Positions 44,807 to 54,443 of a stretch of 64,000 bases of DNA are shown here, piece after piece. The notes under the pieces are model-generated. The model did no database searches, had not been told where the DNA came from, and worked only from the letters and a program-made list of their open reading frames with translations. The translations under genes and the position numbers were made by a program. Source of the DNA: Escarpia spicata (taxonomy: Eukaryota; Annelida; Polychaeta; Sabellida; Siboglinidae); the NCBI GenBank assembly GCA_963995525.1, contig OZ023207.1, positions 33,738,681-33,802,680 on the forward strand. The letters run 5' to 3'. Within the stretch, counting starts at the first letter, position 1, and every line of letters starts with the position of its first letter.

Positions 44807-47100
44807 ATAATAAATATATAAATAAATAAATATACTTATATAGCGCCAACTCTAGTTAGAAACTATTCAAGGCGCTTTACATGTAAAATAGTAATAAATC
44901 AAAACAGTAATTAATTAAGTATAAAAAAAAGAATTAAAAAAGTATATATATATATATATATATATTTAAATATTAGTATTATCGTGTCATATAAACAAAA
45001 GATAATTGATAAAAGCTTGATGCCAAGTCTAAAAGTCATAGTAGCAGTAAAAATATTGATTAAAAGAGAATGTTTAAAAGTCTCAGTGTTCATTACATGC
45101 ATTTAAAACAAGTAGTTTACTCCGCAAATCCGGGACTGCTGCGGCTGCTGGAGTTAAAATATCGATTAAAATAGAGTGTTTTTAATGCGCTTTTAAAAGC
45201 TGTTTCACTGTTTAATTCACGCATTGATGTGGATAAATCGTTCCAGAGGTCCGGAGCTGCTGCCATAAAACTCGCGTCTCCGACTTTGCATCTTGTTCGC
45301 GGTCTCGCAAGTTGACGATTTCCCGCTGACCGAAGGGATCTGGTAGGCACGTAGAGGCAGACAAGCTCGCTCAGGTACACGGGCCCACACTTGTTGACAG
45401 CTCTGTGCACGAATACCAGGACCTTGAAACGAATGCGTTCTCGTACCGGCAGCCAATGTAGGTCCTGGAGCACTGGCGTGATGCTTGCGTATTTGGGCAC
45501 TCGCACGATCATTCTGGCTGCAGAGTTTTGGACACGCTGTAACCGTACACAGTTCTTGTCCATGGTGCCGTACAGGAGGGGGTTGCAGTAGTCGAGCCTT
45601 GATGTCACTAATGCGTTGACTACTCTCTCCCTCGTCTGTCTTGGCAGGAACTTGTTGATTTGGCTGATGTGATAAAGGTGGAAATAGCAGGACCGGATAA
45701 TCGCTGATGTGTTGGCAGACATGTCCATATGACAGTCCAAGACTGCACCAAGGTCTTTAATCTGATGCACAGCTCGGATGAGAGAACCACCAACATTGAT
45801 GCTGAGATCGTTTATTAACTTTTTTGCACACACTGGGACAATCGGAAGGAACTCGGTTTTCTGGTCGTTCAGTTTGAGGTAATTAGAGGTCAGCCAATCC
45901 CGAACCTCCATGACGCAGGCTTCGAGACGCCGTAGGGCCTCGAGTAATGCCGTAGGATTAAGCGCAAATGCACGCATCAGCTGCAGGTCATCAGCATAGT
46001 GATGAAACGTTACGCCATGCCTTCTGATGACATCGCCGACTGGTTGGACGTACAGAGAGAACAGTACAGACCCAAGGACGGATCCCTGCGGCACTCCTGT
46101 TTTAAGAATGTGATGTTCAGATTCACTTTGACCAATTACAACACGCTGCTTGCGGTCTTGCAGATATGATTCCATCCACTGGAGGGCGTAACCTTGAATA
46201 CCATAGCGCTTGCTGAGCCGATTGAGTAGAATTGTGTGGTCAATCGTGTCAAAAGCTGAACTCAGGTCAAGAAGCACGAGCAGAGTGCCTTCTTTGCGAT
46301 CCAAGGCCACCCGGACATCACTGCAGACTTTCAACAATGCGGTTTCTGTAGAGTGAAGCTTTTTGTATGCCGACTGAAAAGGTTCATTCATATCTTGTGA
46401 GTCAAGATGGTCAGATAATCGCTGTGCTACTATCTTCTCAATAATCTTGGACAGATGAGACAGACTGCTGACAGGTCTGTAGTTATGTAGCACGTCACGG
46501 TCCAGAGATGGCTTCTTCAATAGTGGACGAACACGAGCCTCCTTTAAGGACGCTGGCACTGTTCCTTCTTCAAATGACTTGTTGGTAATAGCGGTAATAA
46601 CTGGTACCAATGATGGCAGGCACTGCTGATTTTTTTTGCCTGGCAGAGGATCGAGTTGACAGCTCTTTGTTAATCCAGACACAATCTTGTGTGTCTCCTC
46701 TTCCGATGTTGGCACGAGCAAAACGAGAGGTTCATTGAAACATGCCTTCTCTCTCACTGGTGAGTTTGAGCGGTACATCGTTTCTAACTCTGCCCGAATC
46801 TGTTGCACTCTGTTAGTGAAGTGTTGCGCGAACTTATTGCAACCATCATCAGTGGATTCAAAGTCCGGATAAATGTTCTTCTGTTCAGCCCCGAGGGACC
46901 TCACGAGCCGGAACATCGATTTGTTGTCAGCTCTCTGCAGAGTGTCTTGATAGTAGTTGCTCTTAGCCTTAGCTATGCAACCTGTCGAGGCATTGCGGGC
47001 TTCGACATAGAGCTGCACTGTCATTTCTAGGGACATTTCTAGGAGGTTTCTTTTAAGGCATATCAAGCAACATTGATCAAGGTTTATAAAACCATCAATG
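44807..47100 (-). mobile_element. 5'-truncated L2/CR1-like LINE inside the foldback element
   Basis: Minus-strand element. The 3' end is at 44807 with a (taaa)n-like tail and the conserved-looking 'tatatagcgcc ... ggcgctttaca' segment. The body is the open frame 47066-45117. The 5' truncation is near 47100. No endonuclease remains. Confidence 0.82.
45117..47066 (-). CDS. LINE reverse transcriptase ORF, uninterrupted, 649 codons
   Basis: The frame has no stops. In order: a post-endonuclease linker ('LVRSLGAEQKNIYPDFES'), an RT domain from about residue 185 with 'NYRPVSSLSHLSKIIEK', motif A 'LLDLSSAFDTIDH' (catalytic Asp), motif B 'TGVPQGSVLGSVLFSLY' and motif C 'HHYADDLQL' (catalytic Asp pair), then a C-terminal region with 'RLQRVQNSAARMIVRVP' and 'LHWLPVRERIRFKVLV' as in L2/CR1-type elements. 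The ATG at 47066 is only the first Met of a truncated frame. Without the endonuclease domain the copy cannot mobilise itself, but its intact RT suggests recent insertion. Confidence 0.9.
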   Translation of the reverse strand: MICLKRNLLEMSLEMTVQLYVEARNASTGCIAKAKSNYYQDTLQRADNKSMFRLVRSLGAEQKNIYPDFESTDDGCNKFAQHFTNRVQQIRAELETMYRSNSPVREKACFNEPLVLLVPTSEEETHKIVSGLTKSCQLDPLPGKKNQQCLPSLVPVITAITNKSFEEGTVPASLKEARVRPLLKKPSLDRDVLHNYRPVSSLSHLSKIIEKIVAQRLSDHLDSQDMNEPFQSAYKKLHSTETALLKVCSDVRVALDRKEGTLLVLLDLSSAFDTIDHTILLNRLSKRYGIQGYALQWMESYLQDRKQRVVIGQSESEHHILKTGVPQGSVLGSVLFSLYVQPVGDVIRRHGVTFHHYADDLQLMRAFALNPTALLEALRRLEACVMEVRDWLTSNYLKLNDQKTEFLPIVPVCAKKLINDLSINVGGSLIRAVHQIKDLGAVLDCHMDMSANTSAIIRSCYFHLYHISQINKFLPRQTRERVVNALVTSRLDYCNPLLYGTMDKNCVRLQRVQNSAARMIVRVPKYASITPVLQDLHWLPVRERIRFKVLVFVHRAVNKCGPVYLSELVCLYVPTRSLRSAGNRQLARPRTRCKVGDASFMAAAPDLWNDLSTSMRELNSETAFKSALKTLYFNRYFNSSSRSSPGFAE

Positions 47101-47184
47101 GCAAATTATTTATAGGCATCCCAGAAATGCACAGCCATATATACGAAATTTTGCTACACAAAAAATGATCTTCACTGGAGAAGC

Positions 47185-48404
47185 ACTGTGGAATTTATTA
47201 GACGACCTGTATATATGCATGCCTTCCTAGGGTGAGATCACATAAATCCCTAATACACACAGTTCACTATATAGCGCTCAGGAAATGTGCATGGGCCCTT
47301 TTTTTAGTTTCAACCCTATTTAAACTGTGACAGTCTTATGGTTAAATTGTATGTGGAGTAGCCACAGTGCACATATAACATGAAATTATGTGTGTATGAG
47401 CTAAAATTGACTTAAGTCAGTCAATTTATAATTATTGTCAGTGGACTAATGGATATTGTTGATCCTAACACCTCTGTCAGGAGTAGATGGAGTGAGATAC
47501 GCGAGCGGAACGTTCACTGACACTGACAATAGAATGAGGTTGACCACTTCCCATGTCCAAGAACCACGTGCTAGTTCAGAGGCGACCGCAAACAAATGCT
47601 GCTGCTACTACCACTGCTCAAAGGGGATAATACAAGCTTGTATTAATTTGCTTTGCGTTTTCCAGTTGCCAAAATAGGAACAAGTTTTGACATTTTCCTC
47701 TTCTTCCAGTATTGTCAGCTGGAGAACTGTTAAATGCTGCCATCTAGCGTATGCAGCGCAAACCTCGTAGCAAGGCGAATGTCATGTGACGTTTTCGACA
47801 ATAATTTTAATATCTGGCGTTGATCGAATTGCATGACGTCAGCAATAAGTCGACACCGTATATAAGTTATGTATGGTCCTAAGCCACAACTATACAAAAT
47901 TTGGTTAGTAACTTAGTTGGCCCAGCTATCGATCACCTAGCTCCTAACTTAAACGTGGCTTAACTTGCCGTAAGGCTACGACTACACCTACACACTCACG
48001 AACTATCATAATTGACATGTGCCGTGGTGTGCCTTGTGAATTATACCAGTCTAAATGATTTCAGCTAATAAACTTACCAATCAAACTACTTTTCCGCATC
48101 CATGACCATGAATCATGACATCCTTCTCACTCGCCTCGCTGTCATAACTCGAGATAAAACGTCGAGATCTCGAGATAAAATAAATAAAAATAAAATTTTG
48201 TTATATCCTCTCCCAGCCACTATAAACAAATATTTTTCGAAGACAAAACATAAAATGTTGCTATATCCTCTCCCAAAAAAATTTAATTTTGCTATGTTCT
48301 CTCCCAGGCACCGTAAAAAATAGTTTTCCAAGACCAAAAATAAAATGTTGCTATATCCTCTACCCAAAAATAACATTTTGCTATGTCCTCTCCCAGCCAC
48401 CGTA
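47185..48404 (-). repeat. Right inverted arm
   Basis: Reverse complement of 43516-44806. Shared landmarks include 'gctgccatctagcgtatg' (47739), 'gtcgacaccgtatataag' (47851) and the CTCGAG cluster. Differences between the arms are scattered substitutions and short indels, so the copy is not brand new. Confidence 0.88.
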
Positions 48405-48410
48405 CTATAC

Positions 48411-48929
48411 AGGGTGTCATATATAGAGGCATTTTATGAGAGCTAGAAATATTAGATTCCGACTAAACTCGACCAGCATGTCAATGAGATGATGATAACA
48501 GCAGGTAAGAAGTTTAAGAAATTGTGTAGGTCACGTTTTCTTATAATCGAACAAAACGTTAGCATGGTCGCCAATGGGAAAACTAACAGTGTGCTGCCTA
48601 ATAGTGCCTTGCGCGGGCCTAGAATTTTAGTCGCTAGGCCCGCACTTAGCAGTTATAGTCAAGGCCCGCAAAATATTTCAAGTCCGGCTCCGTCCAGGCC
48701 CGCAAACAAAACTATAGGCCCAGGCCTGCAAATGGTTATCGCAGGTTTCTGGCCCAGGCCCGACCCAACCAGCAGCCCGTTGACCGCAAAACACCAACTT
48801 AGAAAACAGTGTTTCTTAGTTTAACGTTAATCTCTGAAATTAAGATATGACAGTCATGCTTTACAATACATGCATGTCACGAATTAGGCATATAACTATT
48901 CCTGCATTGCATTACTTATGATAGCTGTG
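48411..48929. other. No gene; G/C-rich clustered motif
   Basis: Between 48600 and 48775, variants of 'aggcccgcaaa' and 'ggcccaggcc' recur irregularly, probably a degraded repeat. Confidence 0.4.
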
Positions 48930-49605
48930 TAAACATCAATGGGGTGCAATTGGAGGTTTCTATAAGCTTCAACAATTTTGAACATCGCCGCACAAATATT
49001 TAACAGTGTGCAAATTGAGGTCTTAGTTCGCCTCAAGGTAGGGAATTTTTGGCGAGCCTCAAGAGGATGCAAATGGAGGTTTTTGGAGAGCGTGAAGGTG
49101 GTGGTTTTGACAAACCTCAACGGGTCTCGGTTCGCCTCAAGGTGGGGATTTTTTAGCGAGCCTCAAGAGGGAGCAAATTGAGGTTTTAGAGAGCCTCAAT
49201 GTACTGGGTGCTGGGGCGGATCCTAAGATGGTAGTCTGGGGTGAGGCACACATCCTCCACTGGCGGCCGAACCAAATGGTGCAAAAAGTTTTCACCGCCG
49301 AGCCGCCGTAACTTCAGTTTCTCCGCTGTCTCGGCTCGACTGGTGACGTCGGAAGACAGGAGTGTGCTGTTTGAACATTTTCACCGCCACTTATTGTAAC
49401 CTTAGCAGGTGCACATTTCCAAGGGTTTAGGGGGGACTGTCACGTGGGCCCATTCAAAAAGGTCTACGAGGATACGCCACATTCCAAAATTATAGGGGGC
49501 AAGAGCCCCCCTAAGCCCCCACTGGATCCGCCAATTGGGTGTTTTGGCGAGCGTGAAGGTGGTGGTTTTGGCGAACCTCCGGGGGTGCAAATTAAGGGTT
49601 TTTAG
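48930..49605. repeat. Degenerate tandem repeat (about 100-bp unit), split by a MITE
   Basis: 'gagcgtgaaggtggtggttt' with flanking 'gcgagcctcaagagg' and 'gtgcaaat' variants recurs at about 48950-49210. It resumes right after the MITE (49211-49533) at 49540-49605, so the MITE inserted into it. Confidence 0.65.
49211..49533. mobile_element. Compact hAT-type MITE, unexpanded relative of the intron copies
   Basis: Ends ctggggcggatcc and, at the right, ggatccgcca. The interior contains 'actggcggccgaaccaaat', one core 'taacttcagtttctccgct' to 'gtcggaagac' (49308-49358), and 'gggcccattcaaaaaggtc'. The same blocks occur in the same order in 36125-37668, where the core is a 53-bp array. Confidence 0.8.
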
Positions 49606-49884
49606 ATCCTCATACCCTCCCGCCAATATTCACCATGGTCCCAAAAAAAAGCCAGTGAATAAGGTGACGTTTAAATTAGTATAATATTGTAACTGTTTAT
49701 TTAATAAGTATAACACTTGAACTGTCCCCATTTCCACAAGAAATGTTATTGTTATAAACACATGTATACATGTTGATTGTGAAAATAATCATTCATTCAG
49801 TGTAATCGAGCTAGCGTGTGTAGGCATGTGAGCGTGCGGCGTGATATGTTATTGTTCTTCTATTGTTTGCCTGTATGGCAGGGG

Positions 49885-50360
49885 TGAGGCTGGCCTCGAT
49901 ACTTATCTTCAACTTATGTTTCTTTTCTTCCCCCTCACTGACTCTGCACTGCTCCTCCACCAAGCGCCTCTACCAACCGCCTCCACTCCCCTCTATGCTC
50001 TCATTCTCCTCTCACAATCCCTGCATATCTGTTTTTACACAATTCTCCCATTGCTGTTTAGGTCGTCCTTGCCTCCTTTTCCCTTCCACTCTACGGGCAT
50101 CTGCTTTTTTGCCAACCGTTCAACTCCCATTCTCTTCACTGCCTCCACATGTCCTTCCCAATTTAGTCGATTCCTCGGCTGCTTCTTCTTAAAACTTTAT
50201 TTTACACTAGTTAACCTCCACTCGCAGCTCCTCCATTCGCTGGGTCCACACACCACTCCGTTTCTTTATGATGTCTCTTCCGCCGCCCTGAACTCTACCT
50301 ATGAAACTCCCATCCATTTTGAATGTCTCCATCGCCATCTCTCTCGGTGATCAACGTAAC
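49885..50360 (-). pseudogene. LINE 3'-terminal fragment
   Basis: Translating the minus strand gives 'RLNWEGHVEAVKRMGVER' and further basic stretches with stops. This is like the C-terminal RT-associated region (W-GHV-RM-xxR) of RTE/L1-like elements. The plus-strand frames of 109 and 169 codons here are its shadows. Only about 450 bp survive. Confidence 0.6.
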
Positions 50361-50618
50361 GTTGCTATAGTGTGCAGTCATATAGGCGTCGGAAGGAGGT
50401 GGATATTGGGAGAGGGCTGAGCCGGAGCTTCATCAGCACTCCGCCGCAGTCGAATATGACTTACAAAGACGGAGGGACGGAGTGCTGTTGGAGATGTTTC
50501 GCGGTGACGTTCCACGGAGTCTCAATCACCATTTGGATGCTGCCAGTCATGATCCCGACATCGGAAAATCGGAAAGGTGGTGCTGTTTTTGTTTATCTTT
50601 TAGTTTGTAAATGTTGTA

Positions 50619-50789
50619 CTGGGAGGGAGGGAGGGAGGGCGGGAGGGAGGTAGGGAGGGAGGGAGGGAGGGAGGGAGGGAGGGAGGGAGGGAGGGAGGGA
50701 GGGAGGGAGGGAGGGAGGGAGGGAGGGAGGGAGGGAGGGAGGGAGGGAGGGAGGGAGGGAGGGAGGGAGGGAGGGAGGGAGGGAGGGAG
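50619..50789. repeat. (GGGA)n microsatellite
   Basis: About 42 tetranucleotide units with three early variants. Strong purine/pyrimidine asymmetry. The Ser-Leu-Pro-Pro and Arg-Glu-Gly-Gly frames here are artefacts. Confidence 0.96.
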
Positions 50790-51953
50790 AAACAATCAGA
50801 GAGTGAGAGACTATTATGTGTGTGCGCGTGTGTGTATGCATGTGGTGGGGTGCATGCGCGCATGGCCTGCAATTCGGCGGTGCTTTACATTCAATTAGAA
50901 TACGGACGTAGCAAACGAAATCAACACAATAGCTTTTAGCGAAAATCTTTTTTACTCTACAAGTCACCACAAAATAATTTAGTGGGTAATAACAATTTAC
51001 GTGAAACTATGAACAACAACTTTTTTGACTCGCAGTCCATTATATAATCTAGCAGGAGATAAAATTCAGAAATGCCCATCATCAGTACCAAGTCTGGTAG
51101 AGGGCGCCTTCGTAGCGATAAGACGTGACGTAGTGTTGTCGTTGCACTGTTATCAACTGATAAGGAACAACATTTCACTGAATACTGATCAATGTTGTAA
51201 TTATAATAATTTTGATCCAGCGAATAAGTTGCGAAATGTTTTCGTGGCTCCGTTTGCCGTGTATGAAATTGTCTACAACCACGCAAAGGTTGAGTGAATT
51301 TCCCTTTATGGGGGTATTTTCCCGCTTGTAGGCCCCTACAAGTGTGTCTTGATCAAATGTGTCCTGCTCAATAAAACTATATCCAGGAATACGTGCGATT
51401 TCGTACACATTAATGATGTCATCGCAGTTTGTCGTAAATATTACGCTTTAGGTTAAATACCCCCGAATCAGGGAAGAGAACATTTGAATGCACTTTCGAA
51501 GGGAGTCGACGCTTAGTTGTTTAAACTCCGTTGAACGTATAGGTGTTGTATTTTCTCGCCGTGAATGAAGACAGCTGTGTAACCGGAAACACGAGCAATT
51601 GTTACTGGGATTAAGTCACTTGGATCAGTGCCCTTTTCGACTGCGGCGGAAGTTCTCTGCAACAAACGAAGTCATCCATAGAGGGTCGGTGATCCCAACT
51701 ATTTACTATTTCAGTTAAATCGTGCAATTACATTGTGTAACTAAAGTCAATTCTATATCGTGTCATTTAATAAAATATGTGGCTCTCGGTGAAGTTCGGT
51801 AACAAGTAATTTTTTAAATGTAGGCCTTGTACTATTTAAAAGCTGTTTCACATTATTTAAAAAAATTCATTTTTACAACAATTATTCAAATATTAAAAAC
51901 TAAAACAAACCATGATGTTTTAAAATCACATAGCTGTCTGATGTATGTACAGC
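50790..51953. other. No gene recognised
   Basis: Short GT-rich tract at 50815-50850, otherwise unique-looking sequence with small open frames on both strands and no domain. Confidence 0.4.
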
Positions 51954-52227
51954 CAGCATAGGCGGATCCAGAGGGGGTTCAGGGGGGCCGGACCCACACA
52001 TTTTTTTCATTAAAAATCCATTGCAATTGTATGTCAACGGGGGATCAAGGCATTGCTAAAAACAAACAACGTCAAACTTGTCGCTTACTACGTACAGATT
52101 CTTTTGTAGCAATCCGACGTTTTCAGACACTTATCTCGCACAGGCTATAAATACATGGCGTCCAGGGATCCTCAAAATTATTTTTAGCATAATCGGTGAC
52201 GTCGTTCATAGATTCAGTGCATACAGA

Positions 52228-52316
52228 CACGCACACACGCACACACGCACACACGCACACACGCACACACGCACACACGCACACACGCACACACGCACAC
52301 ACGCACACACGCACAC
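52228..52316. repeat. (ACACACGC)n microsatellite
   Basis: About eleven 8-bp units inside the hAT remnant. Confidence 0.95.
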
Positions 52317-53321
52317 CTCATGTGTTTGACCGTGTCTCCCCACAAAAGGATGAACACGCTACGCCTGGGAGTGTTTGGCTCTCAAAGACGCGCTGGTCGT
52401 TTAATGAAAATCGCCTGCATCAGTTCTTCAGACCGGAGTTTCAAGATAACAGTTGACATTTTACAGATAATATTTTCAACTATCCTATCACATCACCAAA
52501 TCATTTGAATATCTTAATAGTTATATCAAGTAATACACGCTTTAAAATCACATTTCGCTGTCAGTTAATAATACTGTGTGTTTAAAATTCACAGGAACTT
52601 CTTACTAAGTTCAGGAACAGCAACGTTCTGTTAAACAGCTTTCCAACCTATATATTGTCCACCCTAAAGCCAGGGGTCAGAGCTACGACGGTGCGCAGTG
52701 TATGTCCTCGAATAAAGTTGGCGTGTAGGCTAGAATAAAACAGTTATCCCCAAGGACTTTGTACGTACAATGCAACAGCCGTGTCCTCAACTTGAGCATC
52801 ACCAATGCAAGTAGACTCCTGTCGTCCGGAACACGACTGACACCATTCATTCTGTTCTATTTGTCTTTGACCTATCACCGAAACGACAACGATTCTTGGA
52901 ACTAATAAAAACAAGTTCTCGCCAGATATGAAGAAAAATTAAGTTTGATGGACTTGTAAGAAGGGTAGAGCGTCACACATGCTACGACACGTTTTACGAG
53001 ATGTACGAATCATTGTGTGAATGTTTCGAAACCGTACTGAATCCATCTGAATATGGTGACATCTGCGAGGAGTCTTCATGGACTGACTGTTAGGACCAGG
53101 AGACTAGGATCAACACAGAAAGGGGAAATGTACTAACTCTTGTGGACGGATTTATGTTCTGGGAGTCATACATGTCAAGCGTCTCTTCGCTGCGAGCAGA
53201 CGTGAAGAAATGGCCGCGCTATTAGAGAACCACCGAGCCCACAGAGTCACCGTCCTCGCCTAACCTCGCCGAATGTCTCGAGCTCGCTGATGAAGACATC
53301 TTCCCGAACATTCGCACCCTG

Positions 53322-53564
53322 TTGAGGATCGGTTGTACTCTTCCTGTTGGAAATTATGAGGCAGAATGTTCATTCTCCTGCCTGCGACGGGTTAAAACCT
53401 ACCTAAGCAACTGGGTGGGTTTAGGTCGGCTTTCTGGTCTCGCCCTGATGAACACAAACCACAACATGGATATTGATCTGGAAAAGATTTGTCATATCTT
53501 CATAGAAAGGAACAAACGAAAAATGGTTCTCAAGTTACATAGTGTATCAATAATCAACGCGTAG
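53322..53564 (+). pseudogene. hAT transposase C-terminal (dimerisation) domain fragment
   Basis: About 80 codons: 'LPVGNYEAECSFSCLRRV', 'KTYLSNWVGLGRLSGLAL', 'DIDLEKICHIF'. This is the hATC pattern (S-x-CERSFS-like, then LSGLALM) found near the end of hAT transposases. Upstream DNA (52960-53320) gives matching-looking pieces with many stops, so the rest is destroyed. Function in an intact protein: dimerisation of the cut-and-paste transposase. Confidence 0.82.
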
Positions 53565-54415
53565 CACTTTTTAGTCAAATATATGTTAGTCTATTTCTGT
53601 GCAAAGAGATTGTAACTGAATTGTACATACTGTCGAACGTATGAATATGTATTATTACTACACTATCGTGCTTCTCTAGTTTGCAATAATATCGATACAG
53701 AGCTAAGATGATTAATTGTAGCATACTTTTTTATTAAACAGTTGCAATATTACTTGTTTTAGGTTTTGTCTTAAAACGGGATGTGGCCGAAGATCGTATT
53801 TCTCCAAATAATCCATATTGAATACGGAACATTTGCATGATGTCGCAAGTCAGATTTGTGGGTGGACATTTACAACGTAGGTATATTAGGTTTTCACTCA
53901 CTCTCCAGATAATGGGTATCCTACATTACACTATATTACACTATATGAAGTGTTTTTGCCTAAGCAAACGTCGAATGGGTGGTAGGGGGCCCGATACCAC
54001 GTCCTACGACCCCTCGAGGCGCATCGCAATTTTTTGGGGGCCATAAGGCTTTAGGGCTTATCTTGGACTCCCCTTTTTCTAAACCCTGGATCCGCCCCTG
54101 AGCCAAATGCAACGACAAGGCTGATGTCGAAGAAGATAAAGCTTCACCACTTGCGATGTTTCGTAAAAGAACACAGGCTTAATGCAGTTTTGAAATGTTG
54201 CTGAAAACAGTTGTGATTGATATCACTTTTGATTAAATAGTTATAGCCTTATATCAATTGTAAAATAACTGACGCAATAAAACGTGTGCGCTTTTGCGTA
54301 TGTGAGCGCGTTGGTGTAAAGGCGCGTGTGTGTTCGTGCGTACGATTGTATAGTTGCGATAATTTGTTCGTGCGTGCGGCCATATTTGTCTGTTTGCTTA
54401 GCAGAGTAAGCTCAC

Positions 54416-54443
54416 CTCTCTTCAATCTTCGTGCCTCGTCGAT
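54416..54443 (-). CDS. Unknown membrane protein, 28-nt microexon E
   Basis: Acceptor is a T-run ending in cag; donor gtgagc. It encodes IDEARRLKR and leaves in phase 1. Downstream exons were not found. Confidence 0.6.

Larger units (their letters stand above)
43516..48404. mobile_element. Foldback-type element with 1.2-1.3 kb inverted arms and 6-bp target duplication
   Basis: Starts 'tacggtggttgggagagg' at 43516 and ends 'cctctcccagccaccgta' at 48404. It is flanked on both sides by CTATAC (43510-43515, 48405-48410). Arm 1 is 43516-44806, arm 2 is 47185-48404; they match in reverse complement over nearly their whole length with small indels. The outer ends of each arm carry 2-3 imperfect subrepeats of 'gggagaggatatag' followed by 'tcttcgaaaaatattttt'. 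The middle (44807-47184) holds a LINE. No transposase was found, so it is non-autonomous; the superfamily is unknown (6-bp duplications occur in several). Confidence 0.88.
51957..54100 (+). mobile_element. Decayed hAT transposon
   Basis: The left end 'ggcggatccagagggggttc' (51961) and the right end 'ccctggatccgcccctg' (to 54100) form the same terminal motif as the MITEs at 36125, 49211 and 59305. Inside is the C-terminal part of an hAT transposase (53322-53564). It may be a relic of the autonomous partner of those MITEs. No 8-bp target duplication could be recognised. Confidence 0.7.

Noticed and set aside
49841..50350. 169-codon plus-strand frame
   Set aside because: It is the complement of a LINE 3' fragment whose minus-strand translation has recognisable motifs.
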